Origin: a bacterium
GTDB lineage: Bacteria; Patescibacteriota; Minisyncoccia; Minisyncoccales; JANBVM01
DNA length: 35,816 nucleotides
Reading direction: 5' to 3'
Assembly (NCBI GenBank): GCA_030665965.1
Contig: DAOUYT010000004.1
Span: 1 to 35,816 of the forward strand
Made by a program: the position numbers and the translations under genes. This document shows, piece by piece, positions 16,249 to 24,241 of this stretch. Position 1 is the first letter of the stretch; each line of letters begins with the position of its first letter. The notes under the pieces are model-generated. The model did no database searches and was not told the DNA's origin. It saw only the letters and a program-made list of their open reading frames with translations.

Positions 16249-16278
16249 TTGACACAGGATGCTCAGGAAAGATAAAAT
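16249..16278 (+). promoter_or_regulatory. Strong candidate promoter for a structured RNA
   Basis: A consensus TTGACA (16249-16254) is followed, after 16-18 bases, by GATAAAAT (16271-16278). It lies just after the kinase stop at 16242. No protein-coding gene follows on this strand before a terminator at 16425. Confidence 0.6.
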
Positions 16279-16283
16279 AAAGG

Positions 16284-16446
16284 TAGCCCTGCTTTTTCTG
16301 TTAAGTCTGGTAATAAGCTTTTAAAGGGAATCTGATAATGAATGTATCCCGTGGGATACATCTTAGATACCCACTTAGAATATTCCCGGACGAGCTTTTC
16401 AGAGGAAAGCAGGGTATCAAAAATCGCCTCTGAGAGGCGTTTTTTG
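16284..16446 (+). ncRNA. Candidate structured non-coding RNA, about 160 nt
   Basis: Between a near-consensus promoter and an intrinsic terminator lies a segment with nested pairing. CCCTGCTTT (16287-16295) pairs perfectly with AAAGCAGGG (16406-16414) and would close the molecule. GTCTGG (16305-16310) can pair with CCGGAC (16386-16391). A perfect apical hairpin, ATGTATCCC-GT-GGGATACAT, lies at 16342-16361. GCTTTTC and GGAAAGC (16394-16410) can form an alternative hairpin that competes with the closing stem. No convincing open reading frame or start signal is present. The rod-like shape with a closing stem recalls 6S RNA, but I see no diagnostic sequence. It lacks the conserved SRP RNA tip and the tRNA-like end of tmRNA. 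Confidence 0.5.
16420..16445. terminator. Bidirectional terminator between the candidate RNA and tRNA-Pro
   Basis: CGCCTC (16425-16430), loop TGA, and GAGGCG (16434-16439) are followed by six T on the plus strand and, on the minus strand, by ATTTTT. It ends the candidate RNA on one side and the L28/tRNA transcript on the other. Confidence 0.88.
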
Positions 16447-16518
16447 GTCGGGGTAGGCGGAATTGAACCGCCGCAGCGCCCACCCCAAGGGCGTAGACTA
16501 CCATTATCCTATACCCCG
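16445..16518 (-). tRNA. tRNA-Pro (anticodon GGG)
   Basis: On the minus strand the sequence folds as a full cloverleaf. The acceptor stem is CGGGGTA with TACCCCG, the discriminator is A, and CCA is encoded. The D arm is GGAT...GTCT with GG in its loop, the anticodon stem is CGCCC/GGGCG with loop TTGGGGT (anticodon GGG), and the T arm is GGCGG-TTCAATT-CCGCC. It would read CCC and CCU proline codons. It starts 6 bases after the L28 stop and is probably cut from a shared transcript. Confidence 0.95.
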
Positions 16519-16524
16519 AGACAA

Positions 16525-16746
16525 TTACTTTTTTTTAGAAAGTGTCTTGATGCATTTTGTACAAGCTAGGATTCTTTTTCCAGCAAACTCTTTAAAGGAT
16601 TCTTTTTTTATTCCCACAGGAACCCTTGTCCATTGTAAATTGGGATATCTCCTTTTTTTTGTACTGGGATTATACTTTCCTCTGAGTTTAACCAGTTTCC
16701 TGAATCCTTGTGATTTTTTTCCACAGATTTGACATTCTTTTGCCAT
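16525..16746 (-). CDS. rpmB: 50S ribosomal protein L28
   Basis: The 73-residue basic protein starts MAKECQICGKKSQGF, with the usual L28 CxxC pair, and contains KKRRYPNLQW. A second CxxC (ACTKC) near the C-terminus completes a four-cysteine zinc site, as in the zinc-binding forms of L28. L28 binds 23S rRNA in the large subunit. A possible promoter (TATAAG box) lies in the 59-base gap shared with the divergent site-2 protease gene. tRNA-Pro follows 6 bases downstream. Confidence 0.95.
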   Translation of the reverse strand: MAKECQICGKKSQGFRKLVKLRGKYNPSTKKRRYPNLQWTRVPVGIKKESFKEFAGKRILACTKCIKTLSKKK

Positions 16747-16791
16747 GATATAATAATCTTATAAAGTTTTTCATAATTTAGCAAGATGTGA

Positions 16792-16797
16792 TATAAT
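16792..16797 (+). promoter_or_regulatory. -10 box giving a leaderless site-2 protease mRNA
   Basis: TATAAT lies 8 bases before the ATG at 16806, so transcription would start at about the start codon. A clear -35 is not visible. Confidence 0.5.
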
Positions 16798-16805
16798 TTT
16801 TAATT

Positions 16806-17420
16806 ATGGATATTACCATTACCATCTTTTCAATAATTGTTTTGCTTCTTTCAATTATTATTCATGAGATTGCCCACGGCAGTGTGGCTTATTATCTGGG
16901 AGACCCCACAGCAAAGCATGCCGGCAGATTAACCCTGAATCCCTTGAAGCATTTGGACCTTTTCGGTTCTGTAATCTTACCTTTGTTTTTGTTTTTTACA
17001 ACAAGCGGAAGAGGTCCTATTTTTGGATGGACAAAACCCGTACCTGTGAATCCCTATAACTTTAGGGATCAAAAATGGGGAACATTAAAAGTATCAATAG
17101 CAGGTCCTTCAACCAATTTTTTAATTGCCATAATCTTTAGCTTGATTATTAGATTCTTTGTTTTGCCCCAGAGCCTGTTAATGCTCTTTAGCATTATTGC
17201 TTTTTATAACTTTGCCTGGGGGATATTCAATCTGGTTCCTCTTCCACCCCTTGATGGTTACCACATCCTTTTTGCTTTTTTACCAGATAAACGGTCAAAT
17301 ATTAAAATGTTTTTACTGAAATACAACCTTATCTTTCTTATCCTCTTTATTCTCTTTGGCGGCATCAGTTTAGTTTTCTGGTCAGCAGACCTTTTTTATG
17401 GTTTGTTTTCAGGTCTTTAG
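16806..17420 (+). CDS. Site-2 protease family (M50) membrane metalloprotease
   Basis: The 204-residue integral membrane protein has the zinc motif HEIAHG (His20-Glu21...His24) in its first helix and the third ligand in NLVPLPPLDGYH (Asp150). This is the compact M50 form without a PDZ domain, close to the YwhC-type subgroup. Site-2 proteases cut substrates inside the membrane, often releasing anti-sigma factors or clearing signal peptides; the substrate here is unknown. It sits between the divergent L28 gene and the S12 promoter and is probably transcribed alone from a leaderless promoter. Confidence 0.93.
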   Translation: MDITITIFSIIVLLLSIIIHEIAHGSVAYYLGDPTAKHAGRLTLNPLKHLDLFGSVILPLFLFFTTSGRGPIFGWTKPVPVNPYNFRDQKWGTLKVSIAGPSTNFLIAIIFSLIIRFFVLPQSLLMLFSIIAFYNFAWGIFNLVPLPPLDGYHILFAFLPDKRSNIKMFLLKYNLIFLILFILFGGISLVFWSADLFYGLFSGL

Positions 17421-17471
17421 GGGTTTGGCCTTTTAAATAAACTCAGCCCAGGTTTTATTAAGTAATTAAGA

Positions 17472-17500
17472 TTGACTTTAATCATATTTTTTGTTAAATT
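17472..17500 (+). promoter_or_regulatory. str-operon promoter
   Basis: TTGACT (17472-17477), 17 bases, then TAAATT (17495-17500). The same two hexamers with the same spacing occur before EF-Tu (20594-20622). Confidence 0.6.
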
Positions 17501-17509
17501 TAATCGTAT

Positions 17510-17540
17510 AAGTGCTGGGCACTTAATTATTTTTATTTTT
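17510..17540 (+). promoter_or_regulatory. Hairpin plus T-rich tract in the S12 leader
   Basis: AAGTGC-TGG-GCACTT (17510-17524) is followed by a very T-rich stretch up to the S12 start at 17547. The hairpin lies at the predicted 5' end of the mRNA. It resembles a small attenuator or a 5'-end stabiliser. Confidence 0.5.
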
Positions 17541-17546
17541 TTATTT

Positions 17547-17960
17547 ATGCCCACCATACATCAATTAATTAAGAAAGGAAGAAAAAAAGTTAAAAAGCGT
17601 AGAAAGGCGTCTGTTTTTAAGTTTGGTTTTAATGTTTTGAAAAATAGAAGAATAAGATATATGTCTCCTTTTAAAAGAGGAGTGTGTATTAAGGTTTTTA
17701 CTATGACTCCTAAAAAACCCCATTCAGCTTTGAGAAAGGTAGCAAGGGTTCGTTTAAGCAACGGACAAGAGGTAACTGCATATATTCCTGGAGAGGGACA
17801 TAATTTACAGGAACACTCTGTTATCTTAATCAGGGGAGCAAGAATAAAGGATTTGCCAGGGGTAAACTACAAGGTGGTCAGAGGAGTGTTAGATGTTATA
17901 GGGGTTGAAGGAAGAAAACAAGTAAGATCAAAGTACGGAACCAAAAGAGAAAAGAAATAA
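17547..17960 (+). CDS. rpsL: 30S ribosomal protein S12
   Basis: The 137-residue protein starts [17 protein letters not shown], so the ATG at 17547 is right; a longer frame from 17472 would run through the promoter. S12 shapes the decoding centre. The signature [17 protein letters not shown] is present but has His where most S12 proteins have Asn. [11 protein letters not shown] and KDLPGV, which includes the conserved Lys-Asp pair, are intact. Between residues 20 and 45 the usual short loop is replaced by a segment about ten residues longer ([13 protein letters not shown]...), as I recall for Parcubacteria. It is the first gene of the str operon. Confidence 0.97.
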   Translation: MPTIHQLIKKGRKKVKKRRKASVFKFGFNVLKNRRIRYMSPFKRGVCIKVFTMTPKKPHSALRKVARVRLSNGQEVTAYIPGEGHNLQEHSVILIRGARIKDLPGVNYKVVRGVLDVIGVEGRKQVRSKYGTKREKK

Positions 17961-17988
17961 TCCTTAAAAACTTAACCAGACACGATAT

Positions 17989-18459
17989 ATGGCTCGCAGA
18001 AAGAAAATAAAAAGAAGAACAATTGCACCAGATATTATATATAATGATGAGACTGTTGGTAAATTCATCAATTATGTGATGAGACGGGGAAAAAAGACAA
18101 TTGCCAGAAAGATTGTCTATGGTGCCTTTGATATTTTAAAAGAAAAAACAAAGAAAGAACCTTTGGAGGTTTTTAAATTAGCCATGAAAAATGCCAGTCC
18201 TCTTTTAGAGGTGAGACCCAAGAGGGTTGGAGGAGCCACATATCAGATTCCAAGAGAAGTAAGAGGGGATAGGAAGCTGGCTTTAGCCATGCGTTGGATT
18301 ATTCAGGCATCAAAATCAAAAAAAGGAAAACCAATGAGGGAAAGTTTGGCTGAAGAATTACTTAATGCTGCCAATAATACTGGTTGGGCAGTGAAAAGGA
18401 AAAATGATACCCATAAGATGGCAGAGGCAAACAGGGCTTTTGCTCATTTTAGGTGGTAA
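17989..18459 (+). CDS. rpsG: 30S ribosomal protein S7
   Basis: The 156-residue protein has the family motifs [27 protein letters not shown] and [14 protein letters not shown]7 nucleates assembly of the 30S head and lines the E site. It lies 28 bases after S12 without a Shine-Dalgarno sequence and ends 8 bases before the EF-G start, in the usual str order. Confidence 0.97.
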   Translation: MARRKKIKRRTIAPDIIYNDETVGKFINYVMRRGKKTIARKIVYGAFDILKEKTKKEPLEVFKLAMKNASPLLEVRPKRVGGATYQIPREVRGDRKLALAMRWIIQASKSKKGKPMRESLAEELLNAANNTGWAVKRKNDTHKMAEANRAFAHFRW

Positions 18460-18467
18460 ACATTAAT

Positions 18468-20564
18468 ATGAGAGATTATCCGCTTGAAAAATATCGTAAC
18501 ATAGGAATCATAGCCCATATTGACGCCGGTAAAACAACAACAACCGAGCGAATTTTATTTTACACGGGCATCACCCATAAGATTGGTAGCGTTGATAAAG
18601 GTACCACCATTACAGACTGGATGGCCCAGGAGAGAGAGCGGGGAATTACCATTACTTCAGCTGCCATTACCTGTTTTTGGTCGGTTGCTGACTTAAAAGG
18701 AGAAAAGGAATTCAAAATAAATATTATTGACACTCCGGGCCACATTGATTTTACTGCTGAGGTTCAGAGGTCTCTGCGCGTCCTTGACGGAGGAGTGGTT
18801 GTTTTTGACGGAGTGGCCGGGGTAGAGCCCCAATCAGAAACTGTTTGGCGCCAGGCTGATAAGTTCAATGTTCCCAGGATCTGTTTTATAAACAAAATGG
18901 ATCGGATGGGAGCTGATTTTGAAAAGAGTCTGAAATCCATTTGGGAAAAACTATCTCCCAATGCAGTAGCTATTCAGCTGCCTATCGGGACAGAAGAGAA
19001 GTTTGAAGGAATAATTGATTTGCTAAAGATGAAGGCTGTCAGGTTTGAGGGAGATTCTGGAGAAATTATTAAACAAGAGGACATTCCTTCTGATTTATTG
19101 GAAAAAGCCAAAGACTGGAGAAAAAAAATGGTGGAGAAGATTGCGGCTGAAGATGAAGAACTGTTGGAGAAATATTTAGCTAAAGAAGAGATTTCCATTG
19201 ATGGATTAAGAAAAGCCTTAAGAAAAGCTACCTTAGACTATAAATTAATCCCGGTGCTCTGCGGCTCATCCTTAAAGAACAAAGGAGTACAATCCTTATT
19301 GGATGCAGTAGTTTATTATTTACCCCATCCTCTTGACCTTCCGCCTGTTAAAGGAACTGATCCAAAATCAGGAAAGCTCATTGAAAGAAAGAGTGATGAT
19401 TCAGAACCCTTTTCTGCCTTAGTGTTTAAGATTGCCAGTGATCCTTATGTTGGCACCTTAAGCTATTTCAGGGTTTATTCAGGAATGTTAAAGAAAGGTT
19501 CTTATGTTTTCAACACCACCAGTGGAGAAAAAGAAAGGATAGGCAGGATTTTAAGGATGCATGCTGACAAGAGAGAGGATATTGATGAGATTTTTGCTGG
19601 AGATATTGCTTCTACTGTTGGTCTAAAGAATACCTCCACAGGTCATACCCTTTGTGACAAAAATAAGCCTGTTGTTTTAGAAAAGATTACTTTTCCAGAA
19701 CCTGTCATCTCCATTCGGATTGAACCCAAGAACAAGATTGATGAGGAAAAAATGAATGTAGCTTTAAAGAGATTGTCAGAAGAAGACCCTACCTTTAGAG
19801 TAAAGGGAGATGAAGAAACAGGGGAAACAATCATTTCTGGTATGGGTGAATTACACTTGGAGATTATTGTTGACAGAATGAAAAGAGAATTTAAGATTGA
19901 GGGAAATATTGGTAAACCCCAGGTTGCCTACAAAGAGACAATAAAAGCTAGTGCTGAAGCTGAAGGTAAATACATCAGGCAGTCAGGAGGCAGGGGTCAG
20001 TACGGACACGTCTGGATTAAATTGGAGCCCAAAGACAGGGGAAAAGGATTTGAATTTATAGATAAGATTAAAGGAGGAACAATACCCAGGGAGTTTATTC
20101 CAGCTGTTGAAAAAGGGATAAAAGAGGCAATGGAAAGAGGAGTGATAGCAGGTTACCCTTTGATTGATTTTTCAGCCACCCTTTATGATGGTTCCTTTCA
20201 TGAGGTTGATTCTTCTGAATTCGCTTTTAAGATTGCAGCTTCCATAGCTCTTCAACAGGCAGCCAAGAGAGCAAAGCCTGTTTTATTGGAACCCATAATG
20301 AACCTTGAGGTGGTGGTTCCCTCGGAATTCTTTGGTGATGTTATCGGGGATTTATCTGCCAGAAGAGGAAAGATTAAAGAAACAAAAGACAGGTTAAATC
20401 TCAAGATTATTGAGGCTAATGTGCCTTTGGCTGAGATGTTTGGTTATGCCACCACACTGAGAAGCTTGACTGAAGGCAGAGGAACATTTACAATGGAATT
20501 TGATTATTATAATAATGTGCCCCAGAATATTACCCAGGAAATCATTGAAGGAAAGAGGAAATAG
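18468..20564 (+). CDS. fusA: Elongation factor G
   Basis: The 698-residue GTPase drives translocation of tRNA and mRNA. The G1 loop [14 protein letters not shown] (about residues 17-30), the effector region containing [21 protein letters not shown] and [10 protein letters not shown] are intact, followed by the later EF-G domains with [15 protein letters not shown] chose ATG at 18468 ([11 protein letters not shown]) because an upstream GTG at 18453 would overlap S7. Unlike EF-Tu in this window, EF-G keeps the P-loop aspartate. The gene ends with TAG, which matters for judging the in-frame amber codons elsewhere. Confidence 0.97.
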   Translation: MRDYPLEKYRNIGIIAHIDAGKTTTTERILFYTGITHKIGSVDKGTTITDWMAQERERGITITSAAITCFWSVADLKGEKEFKINIIDTPGHIDFTAEVQRSLRVLDGGVVVFDGVAGVEPQSETVWRQADKFNVPRICFINKMDRMGADFEKSLKSIWEKLSPNAVAIQLPIGTEEKFEGIIDLLKMKAVRFEGDSGEIIKQEDIPSDLLEKAKDWRKKMVEKIAAEDEELLEKYLAKEEISIDGLRKALRKATLDYKLIPVLCGSSLKNKGVQSLLDAVVYYLPHPLDLPPVKGTDPKSGKLIERKSDDSEPFSALVFKIASDPYVGTLSYFRVYSGMLKKGSYVFNTTSGEKERIGRILRMHADKREDIDEIFAGDIASTVGLKNTSTGHTLCDKNKPVVLEKITFPEPVISIRIEPKNKIDEEKMNVALKRLSEEDPTFRVKGDEETGETIISGMGELHLEIIVDRMKREFKIEGNIGKPQVAYKETIKASAEAEGKYIRQSGGRGQYGHVWIKLEPKDRGKGFEFIDKIKGGTIPREFIPAVEKGIKEAMERGVIAGYPLIDFSATLYDGSFHEVDSSEFAFKIAASIALQQAAKRAKPVLLEPIMNLEVVVPSEFFGDVIGDLSARRGKIKETKDRLNLKIIEANVPLAEMFGYATTLRSLTEGRGTFTMEFDYYNNVPQNITQEIIEGKRK

Positions 20565-20593
20565 TTTATAATAGGTATAAAGGTATTAAGGGG

Positions 20594-20622
20594 TTGACTT
20601 ATTTTAAAAATTTAAATAAATT
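20594..20622 (+). promoter_or_regulatory. Putative EF-Tu promoter
   Basis: TTGACT (20594-20599), 17 bases, TAAATT (20617-20622): the same arrangement as the S12 promoter. The leader to the ATG at 20717 would be about 90 bases and contains short direct repeats (ACCTGAAA twice, TTCATG twice). Confidence 0.5.
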
Positions 20623-20716
20623 AATAATATAATTAAAATTTTGTGGAACCTGAAATTTGAGACCTGAAACATTATATTATGTTCCATGTTTTATATTTCA
20701 TGCTTCATGATTGATT

Positions 20717-21916
20717 ATGGCAGAGAAAGAAAAATTTGTGAGAACAAAACCTCACGTCAATATAGGTACCATTGGCCATGTTGCTCATGGCAAGACCACC
20801 ACTACAGCAGCCATCCTGAAGATTTCCAAACTGAAAGGTTTGAGAGCTTCAGAAGCCGGGGTAGATGATTTAAATGCAGCTCCCGAGGAAAAGGCTAGGG
20901 GTTTGACTATTTCTGTTTCCCATGTTGAATATGAGTCTGATAAGCGTCATTATGCCTTGATTGATTGTCCAGGACACGCTGACTACATAAAAAACATGAT
21001 TACTGGAGCTGCTCAAATGGATGGAGCAATCCTTGTTGTGTCAGCTGTTGACGGTGCCATGCCCCAGACCAGGGAGCATATTTTGTTAGCCAGACAGGTG
21101 GGTCTTTCCTCTATAGTGGTTTTCATCAATAAATGCGATATGGTTGATGATCCTGAGATTATTGAGCTGGTTGAATCAGAATTAAGAGAGCTTTTGAAAA
21201 AATATGAATTTCCAGGAGATGAAATTCCAATGATTAGAGGTTCAGCTTTAAAAGCCCTCAATATTAAATCTATAGATGATAAAGAGGCAAAACCAATCTT
21301 AGACTTAATTAAAGCTGTTGATGAATATATTCCAGAACCTTCTAGAGAAACAGATAAACCATTTTTAATGGCAATAGAAGATGTCTTTTCCATTGCTGGT
21401 CGTGGTACTGTAGCTACAGGAAGGATTGAAAGAGGGATTGTCAAGCCAAACGAAGAGGTTGAATTGGTGGGTATAAAGAAAACCATAAAGACAACTGCTG
21501 TTTCCATTGAAATGTTCAATAAGATTTTGGATGAAGGAAGAGCAGGAGACAATGTGGGAATCTTATTGAGAGGAGTTAAAAAAGAAGAGGTGGAAAGAGG
21601 ACAGGTATTGGCCAAGCCAGGAAGTATTACTCCCCACACTGAATTTGATGTTCAGATTTATGTTTTAACCAAAGAAGAAGGAGGAAGGCATACACCCTTT
21701 TTTGCAGGTTATAAACCCCAGTTTTATTTTAGAACCACTGATGTGACAGGGGATGTTTCCCTGCCTGAAGGAACAGAAATGGTAATGCCGGGAGACACCG
21801 TGAATTTAAAGATTAAACTCTTAGCTCCGATTGCCATGGAAGAAAAGCAAAGATTTGCTATCAGAGAAGGTGGAAAGACAGTGGGGGCAGGAGTGGTAAC
21901 AAAGATAACAAAATAG
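20717..21916 (+). CDS. tuf: Elongation factor Tu
   Basis: The 399-residue factor carries aminoacyl-tRNA to the ribosome. [36 protein letters not shown] and the domain 2 and 3 motifs ([21 protein letters not shown]) are intact. The P-loop reads [14 protein letters not shown], whereas nearly all EF-Tu proteins have GHVDHGKT; the GAT-type codon is GCT here. This Asp helps hold a monovalent cation in translational GTPases. Switch I reads RGLTIS instead of RGITIN. ATG at 20717 gives the normal start ([15 protein letters not shown]). The gene has its own predicted promoter and ends in TAG. Confidence 0.97.
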   Translation: MAEKEKFVRTKPHVNIGTIGHVAHGKTTTTAAILKISKLKGLRASEAGVDDLNAAPEEKARGLTISVSHVEYESDKRHYALIDCPGHADYIKNMITGAAQMDGAILVVSAVDGAMPQTREHILLARQVGLSSIVVFINKCDMVDDPEIIELVESELRELLKKYEFPGDEIPMIRGSALKALNIKSIDDKEAKPILDLIKAVDEYIPEPSRETDKPFLMAIEDVFSIAGRGTVATGRIERGIVKPNEEVELVGIKKTIKTTAVSIEMFNKILDEGRAGDNVGILLRGVKKEEVERGQVLAKPGSITPHTEFDVQIYVLTKEEGGRHTPFFAGYKPQFYFRTTDVTGDVSLPEGTEMVMPGDTVNLKIKLLAPIAMEEKQRFAIREGGKTVGAGVVTKITK

Positions 21917-21932
21917 TATCAGGATTTAATTA

Positions 21933-22006
21933 TTTGTAGTTTAAGAGATTAAAAAGTCTTTCAAAATTAAATACCGAAACACGGATTACAAAATATAAAC
22001 TACAAA
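21933..22006 (+). promoter_or_regulatory. Paired leader upstream of S10
   Basis: TTTGTAGTTT (21933-21942) and AAACTACAAA (21997-22006) are perfectly complementary over 10 bases. They enclose two smaller possible hairpins (AAGA...TCTT and CCG-AAACA-CGG). The 3' arm directly precedes AGGTGA, the only Shine-Dalgarno-like sequence for S10. This fits a structured leader controlling S10. Confidence 0.5.
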
Positions 22007-22023
22007 GGTGATGGTCTTTTAAG

Positions 22024-22362
22024 ATGGTTAAAAAGAAAGCTACAGTTGAAGAACAAGTAAAGCCAAAGATCCGCATTAAATTGCGGGCTTATGATCATAA
22101 AGTAATTGATAGCTCTGCTAAACAGATTGTTGAGGTAGCTACCCGTTACGGGGTCAGTATCTTAGGTCCTGTTCCTTTGCCAACAGAGATTCATAAATAT
22201 ACGGTCAATAGATCTACTTTTGTTCATAAAACGAGCAGGGAACAGTTTGAAATCAGGATTCATAAAAGATTGATTGATATATTAGAGCCCAATCCCAAAA
22301 TGCTTGATGCCTTGAGGAGTTTAAATATGCCGGCTGGCGTAGATATAGAAATAAAAATGTAA
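22024..22362 (+). CDS. rpsJ: 30S ribosomal protein S10
   Basis: The 112-residue protein has [31 protein letters not shown] and the C-terminal [11 protein letters not shown]. It is about ten residues longer than usual because of a lysine-rich N-terminal tail ([13 protein letters not shown]). S10 is part of the 30S head and also serves as NusE in antitermination. It starts the S10 operon here and is separated from L3 by 184 bases, unusually far. Confidence 0.96.
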   Translation: MVKKKATVEEQVKPKIRIKLRAYDHKVIDSSAKQIVEVATRYGVSILGPVPLPTEIHKYTVNRSTFVHKTSREQFEIRIHKRLIDILEPNPKMLDALRSLNMPAGVDIEIKM

Positions 22363-22490
22363 ATGATAAATTAGTAAGGAATTTTTGGAAATAATCTTTT
22401 GAACGGGGAGAATCAAGATTAAAATAATTAAAATGTTAAAAGTAAATCTTAAAAAATCGTAAAGTTAATTTTAAATAGCCAGTGGATGAG

Positions 22491-22509
22491 AGCCGGGCTA
22501 TGCCCGGCT
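22491..22509 (+). promoter_or_regulatory. GC-rich hairpin between S10 and L3
   Basis: AGCCGGGC (22491-22498), loop TAT, GCCCGGCT (22502-22509): a perfect 8-bp stem in an otherwise AT-rich gap. Only TTTCAATT follows, so it is a weak terminator at best. It may be an attenuator or a leader structure for L3. Confidence 0.6.
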
Positions 22510-22546
22510 TTCAATTAATGAATAATTATTATTTAATTTACACAAC

Positions 22547-23143
22547 ATGAAGTTCATATTGGGATTAAAAATAGGAATGTCTCAGATTTTTGATAAACAA
22601 GGAAATCAGATTCCTGTGACATTGATTGAATCAGGTCCCTGTAAGGTTTTGCAGATTAAGACAAAAGAAATAGATGGTTATGAATCTGTTCAAATTGGAT
22701 TTAAGAAATTAAAAGACAATAAAGTTAAAAAGAGTCAGAAAATTAAACCCTTTAGATATTTAAGGGAATTTAAAGCAGATGTTTCAAAATATAAATTGGG
22801 GCAGGAATTTAATGTATCGATTTTTGAGGAAGGGGATATTGTGTCTCTTTCCGGGATTTCAAAAGGAAAGGGTTTTGCAGGAGTGGTGAAAAAGTGGGGC
22901 TTTAAAGGAGGGCCAAAAACCCGGGGAACAAAACATGAACACAGAACCATGGGCTCAGTAGGTTCTTCAACTCCTCCCAGGGTTATTAAAGGCAAAAAGA
23001 TGCCTGGAAGAATGGGTGGAAAAAGAATCACAACCAAAAACCTAAAGATTGTTAAGGTTGACCCGGAAAATAATTTATTAATGGTAAAAGGAGCGGTTCC
23101 TGGAAGAAAAGGAACCTTTTTAGAAATAACAAGCAGAGAGTAA
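22547..23143 (+). CDS. rplC: 50S ribosomal protein L3
   Basis: The 198-residue protein begins MKFILGLKIGMSQIFD and has the central GKGFAGVVKKWGFKGGPKT and RVIKGKKMPGRMGGKR motifs. L3 is an early 23S rRNA-binding assembly protein near the peptidyl-transferase centre. No Shine-Dalgarno sequence precedes it. L4 follows 6 bases after the stop. Confidence 0.97.
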   Translation: MKFILGLKIGMSQIFDKQGNQIPVTLIESGPCKVLQIKTKEIDGYESVQIGFKKLKDNKVKKSQKIKPFRYLREFKADVSKYKLGQEFNVSIFEEGDIVSLSGISKGKGFAGVVKKWGFKGGPKTRGTKHEHRTMGSVGSSTPPRVIKGKKMPGRMGGKRITTKNLKIVKVDPENNLLMVKGAVPGRKGTFLEITSRE

Positions 23144-23149
23144 AGTATT

Positions 23150-23794
23150 ATGAAGTATGAGGTTTTAAATCAAAAAGGCAAAAAGACCGGAGAAGCCTTG
23201 CTGCCAAAGGAGATTTTTGAGAGAAAGATTAATCCTGATTTGATTCACCAGGTAGTTGTGTCTCAGATGTCAAACAGAAGAAGGGTGATAGCTCACACCA
23301 AAGACAGGGCAGAGGTTAGGGGAGGAGGAAGAAAACCCTGGCGTCAAAAAGGATTAGGAAGAGCAAGACACGGTTCAATCAGATCTCCCATCTGGATAGG
23401 GGGAGGGGTGACCTTTGGACCTACAAAGGAAAAGAGCTTTAAAAAAAAGATTCCAAAGAAAATGAGAAGATCAGCTCTTTTTATGACATTATCTGCCAAG
23501 GTAAAGAATAAATTAATGATTTTATTGGATGAATTAAATATTAACCAGCCGAAAACCAGACTGATGACAGAGATTTTAAACAAGCTTCCTTGTAAAAAAG
23601 ATAGTTCTCTCCTTGTGTTGCCCAAGCTGGATAAGAATGTAATTCTGGCAACCAGAAATATTCCCAGCACAGAAACCATTCAGGCAAGAGATTTGAATTG
23701 TTTGGAGTTAACGTCTTTTAAATATTTAATCATGCCCCTGGAAAGTATAAAGGTAATAAAAGAAACATTTTTAAGAAAAATAATCAATAAATAA
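23150..23794 (+). CDS. rplD: 50S ribosomal protein L4
   Basis: The 214-residue protein has the family core SNRRRVIAHTKDRAEVRGGGRKPWRQKGLGRARHG in pieces around residues 42-77, the basic loop that reaches the exit tunnel. In many bacteria L4 represses its own S10 operon by binding the leader; whether it does so here is unknown. It starts 6 bases after L3 and ends 1 base before L23. Confidence 0.96.
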   Translation: MKYEVLNQKGKKTGEALLPKEIFERKINPDLIHQVVVSQMSNRRRVIAHTKDRAEVRGGGRKPWRQKGLGRARHGSIRSPIWIGGGVTFGPTKEKSFKKKIPKKMRRSALFMTLSAKVKNKLMILLDELNINQPKTRLMTEILNKLPCKKDSSLLVLPKLDKNVILATRNIPSTETIQARDLNCLELTSFKYLIMPLESIKVIKETFLRKIINK

Positions 23795-23795
23795 C

Positions 23796-24212
23796 ATGGC
23801 TTTACGGGATATTTTAAAAAGGAAAAAGTCATCTGAGACAGAAAAGAAAGAAAAACCTGTTGAGAAACAAAAAGAGGTTAAAAAAGAAACACCAGTGGTT
23901 TCTAAAAAACCAAGAAAGATGGTAAAAGACGGGTTAGCTTTCCGCATTTTAAAATCCCCACATATTACGGAAAAGACAACGGATTTGATTAAAAAAAACC
24001 AGTATACCTTTAAGGTTTATTTAAATGCCAATAAGATTGAGATTAGGAAAGCGATTGAAAAGTTATACAAGGTTAAGGTTTTGAAAGTTAGAATTATTAA
24101 GATGCCGAGAAAAAGAAGAAGACTGGGAAGGATATCAGGATGGAGAAAAGGTTATAAAAAAGCCATTGTGAGAATAAAACAGGGACAAAAGATTGAAGAA
24201 TTACTTCGTTAA
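23796..24212 (+). CDS. rplW: 50S ribosomal protein L23 with N-terminal extension
   Basis: The 138-residue protein has the L23 core from about residue 48 (AFRILKSPHITEKTT, then YTFKVYLNANKIEIRKAIEKLY and GRISGWRKGYKKAIV). The first 45 residues are a lysine/glutamate-rich extension not present in the usual 95-residue protein. L23 sits at the tunnel exit and docks trigger factor and SRP; the extension could reach the surface there (inference). Confidence 0.94.
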   Translation: MALRDILKRKKSSETEKKEKPVEKQKEVKKETPVVSKKPRKMVKDGLAFRILKSPHITEKTTDLIKKNQYTFKVYLNANKIEIRKAIEKLYKVKVLKVRIIKMPRKRRRLGRISGWRKGYKKAIVRIKQGQKIEELLR

Positions 24213-24241
24213 TTACCCTTTTGTTTTTAAAGAATTTCATC

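Noticed and set aside
16284-16446. SRP RNA or tmRNA identity for the candidate RNA
   Set aside because: The conserved SRP tip sequence is absent, and there is no tRNA-like acceptor/T-arm or tag reading frame.
16445-16518. tRNA near the window centre as an amber suppressor
   Set aside because: Its anticodon is GGG (proline), not CUA; no other tRNA was found in the window.
16301-16569. Short frames over the candidate RNA and tRNA on both strands
   Set aside because: They cross the tRNA and terminator and show no family resemblance.
21013-21639. 208-residue open frame antisense to EF-Tu
   Set aside because: It lies wholly opposite a conserved gene, is low-complexity (Ser, Ile, Leu), and has no start signal; it is a shadow of EF-Tu codon use.
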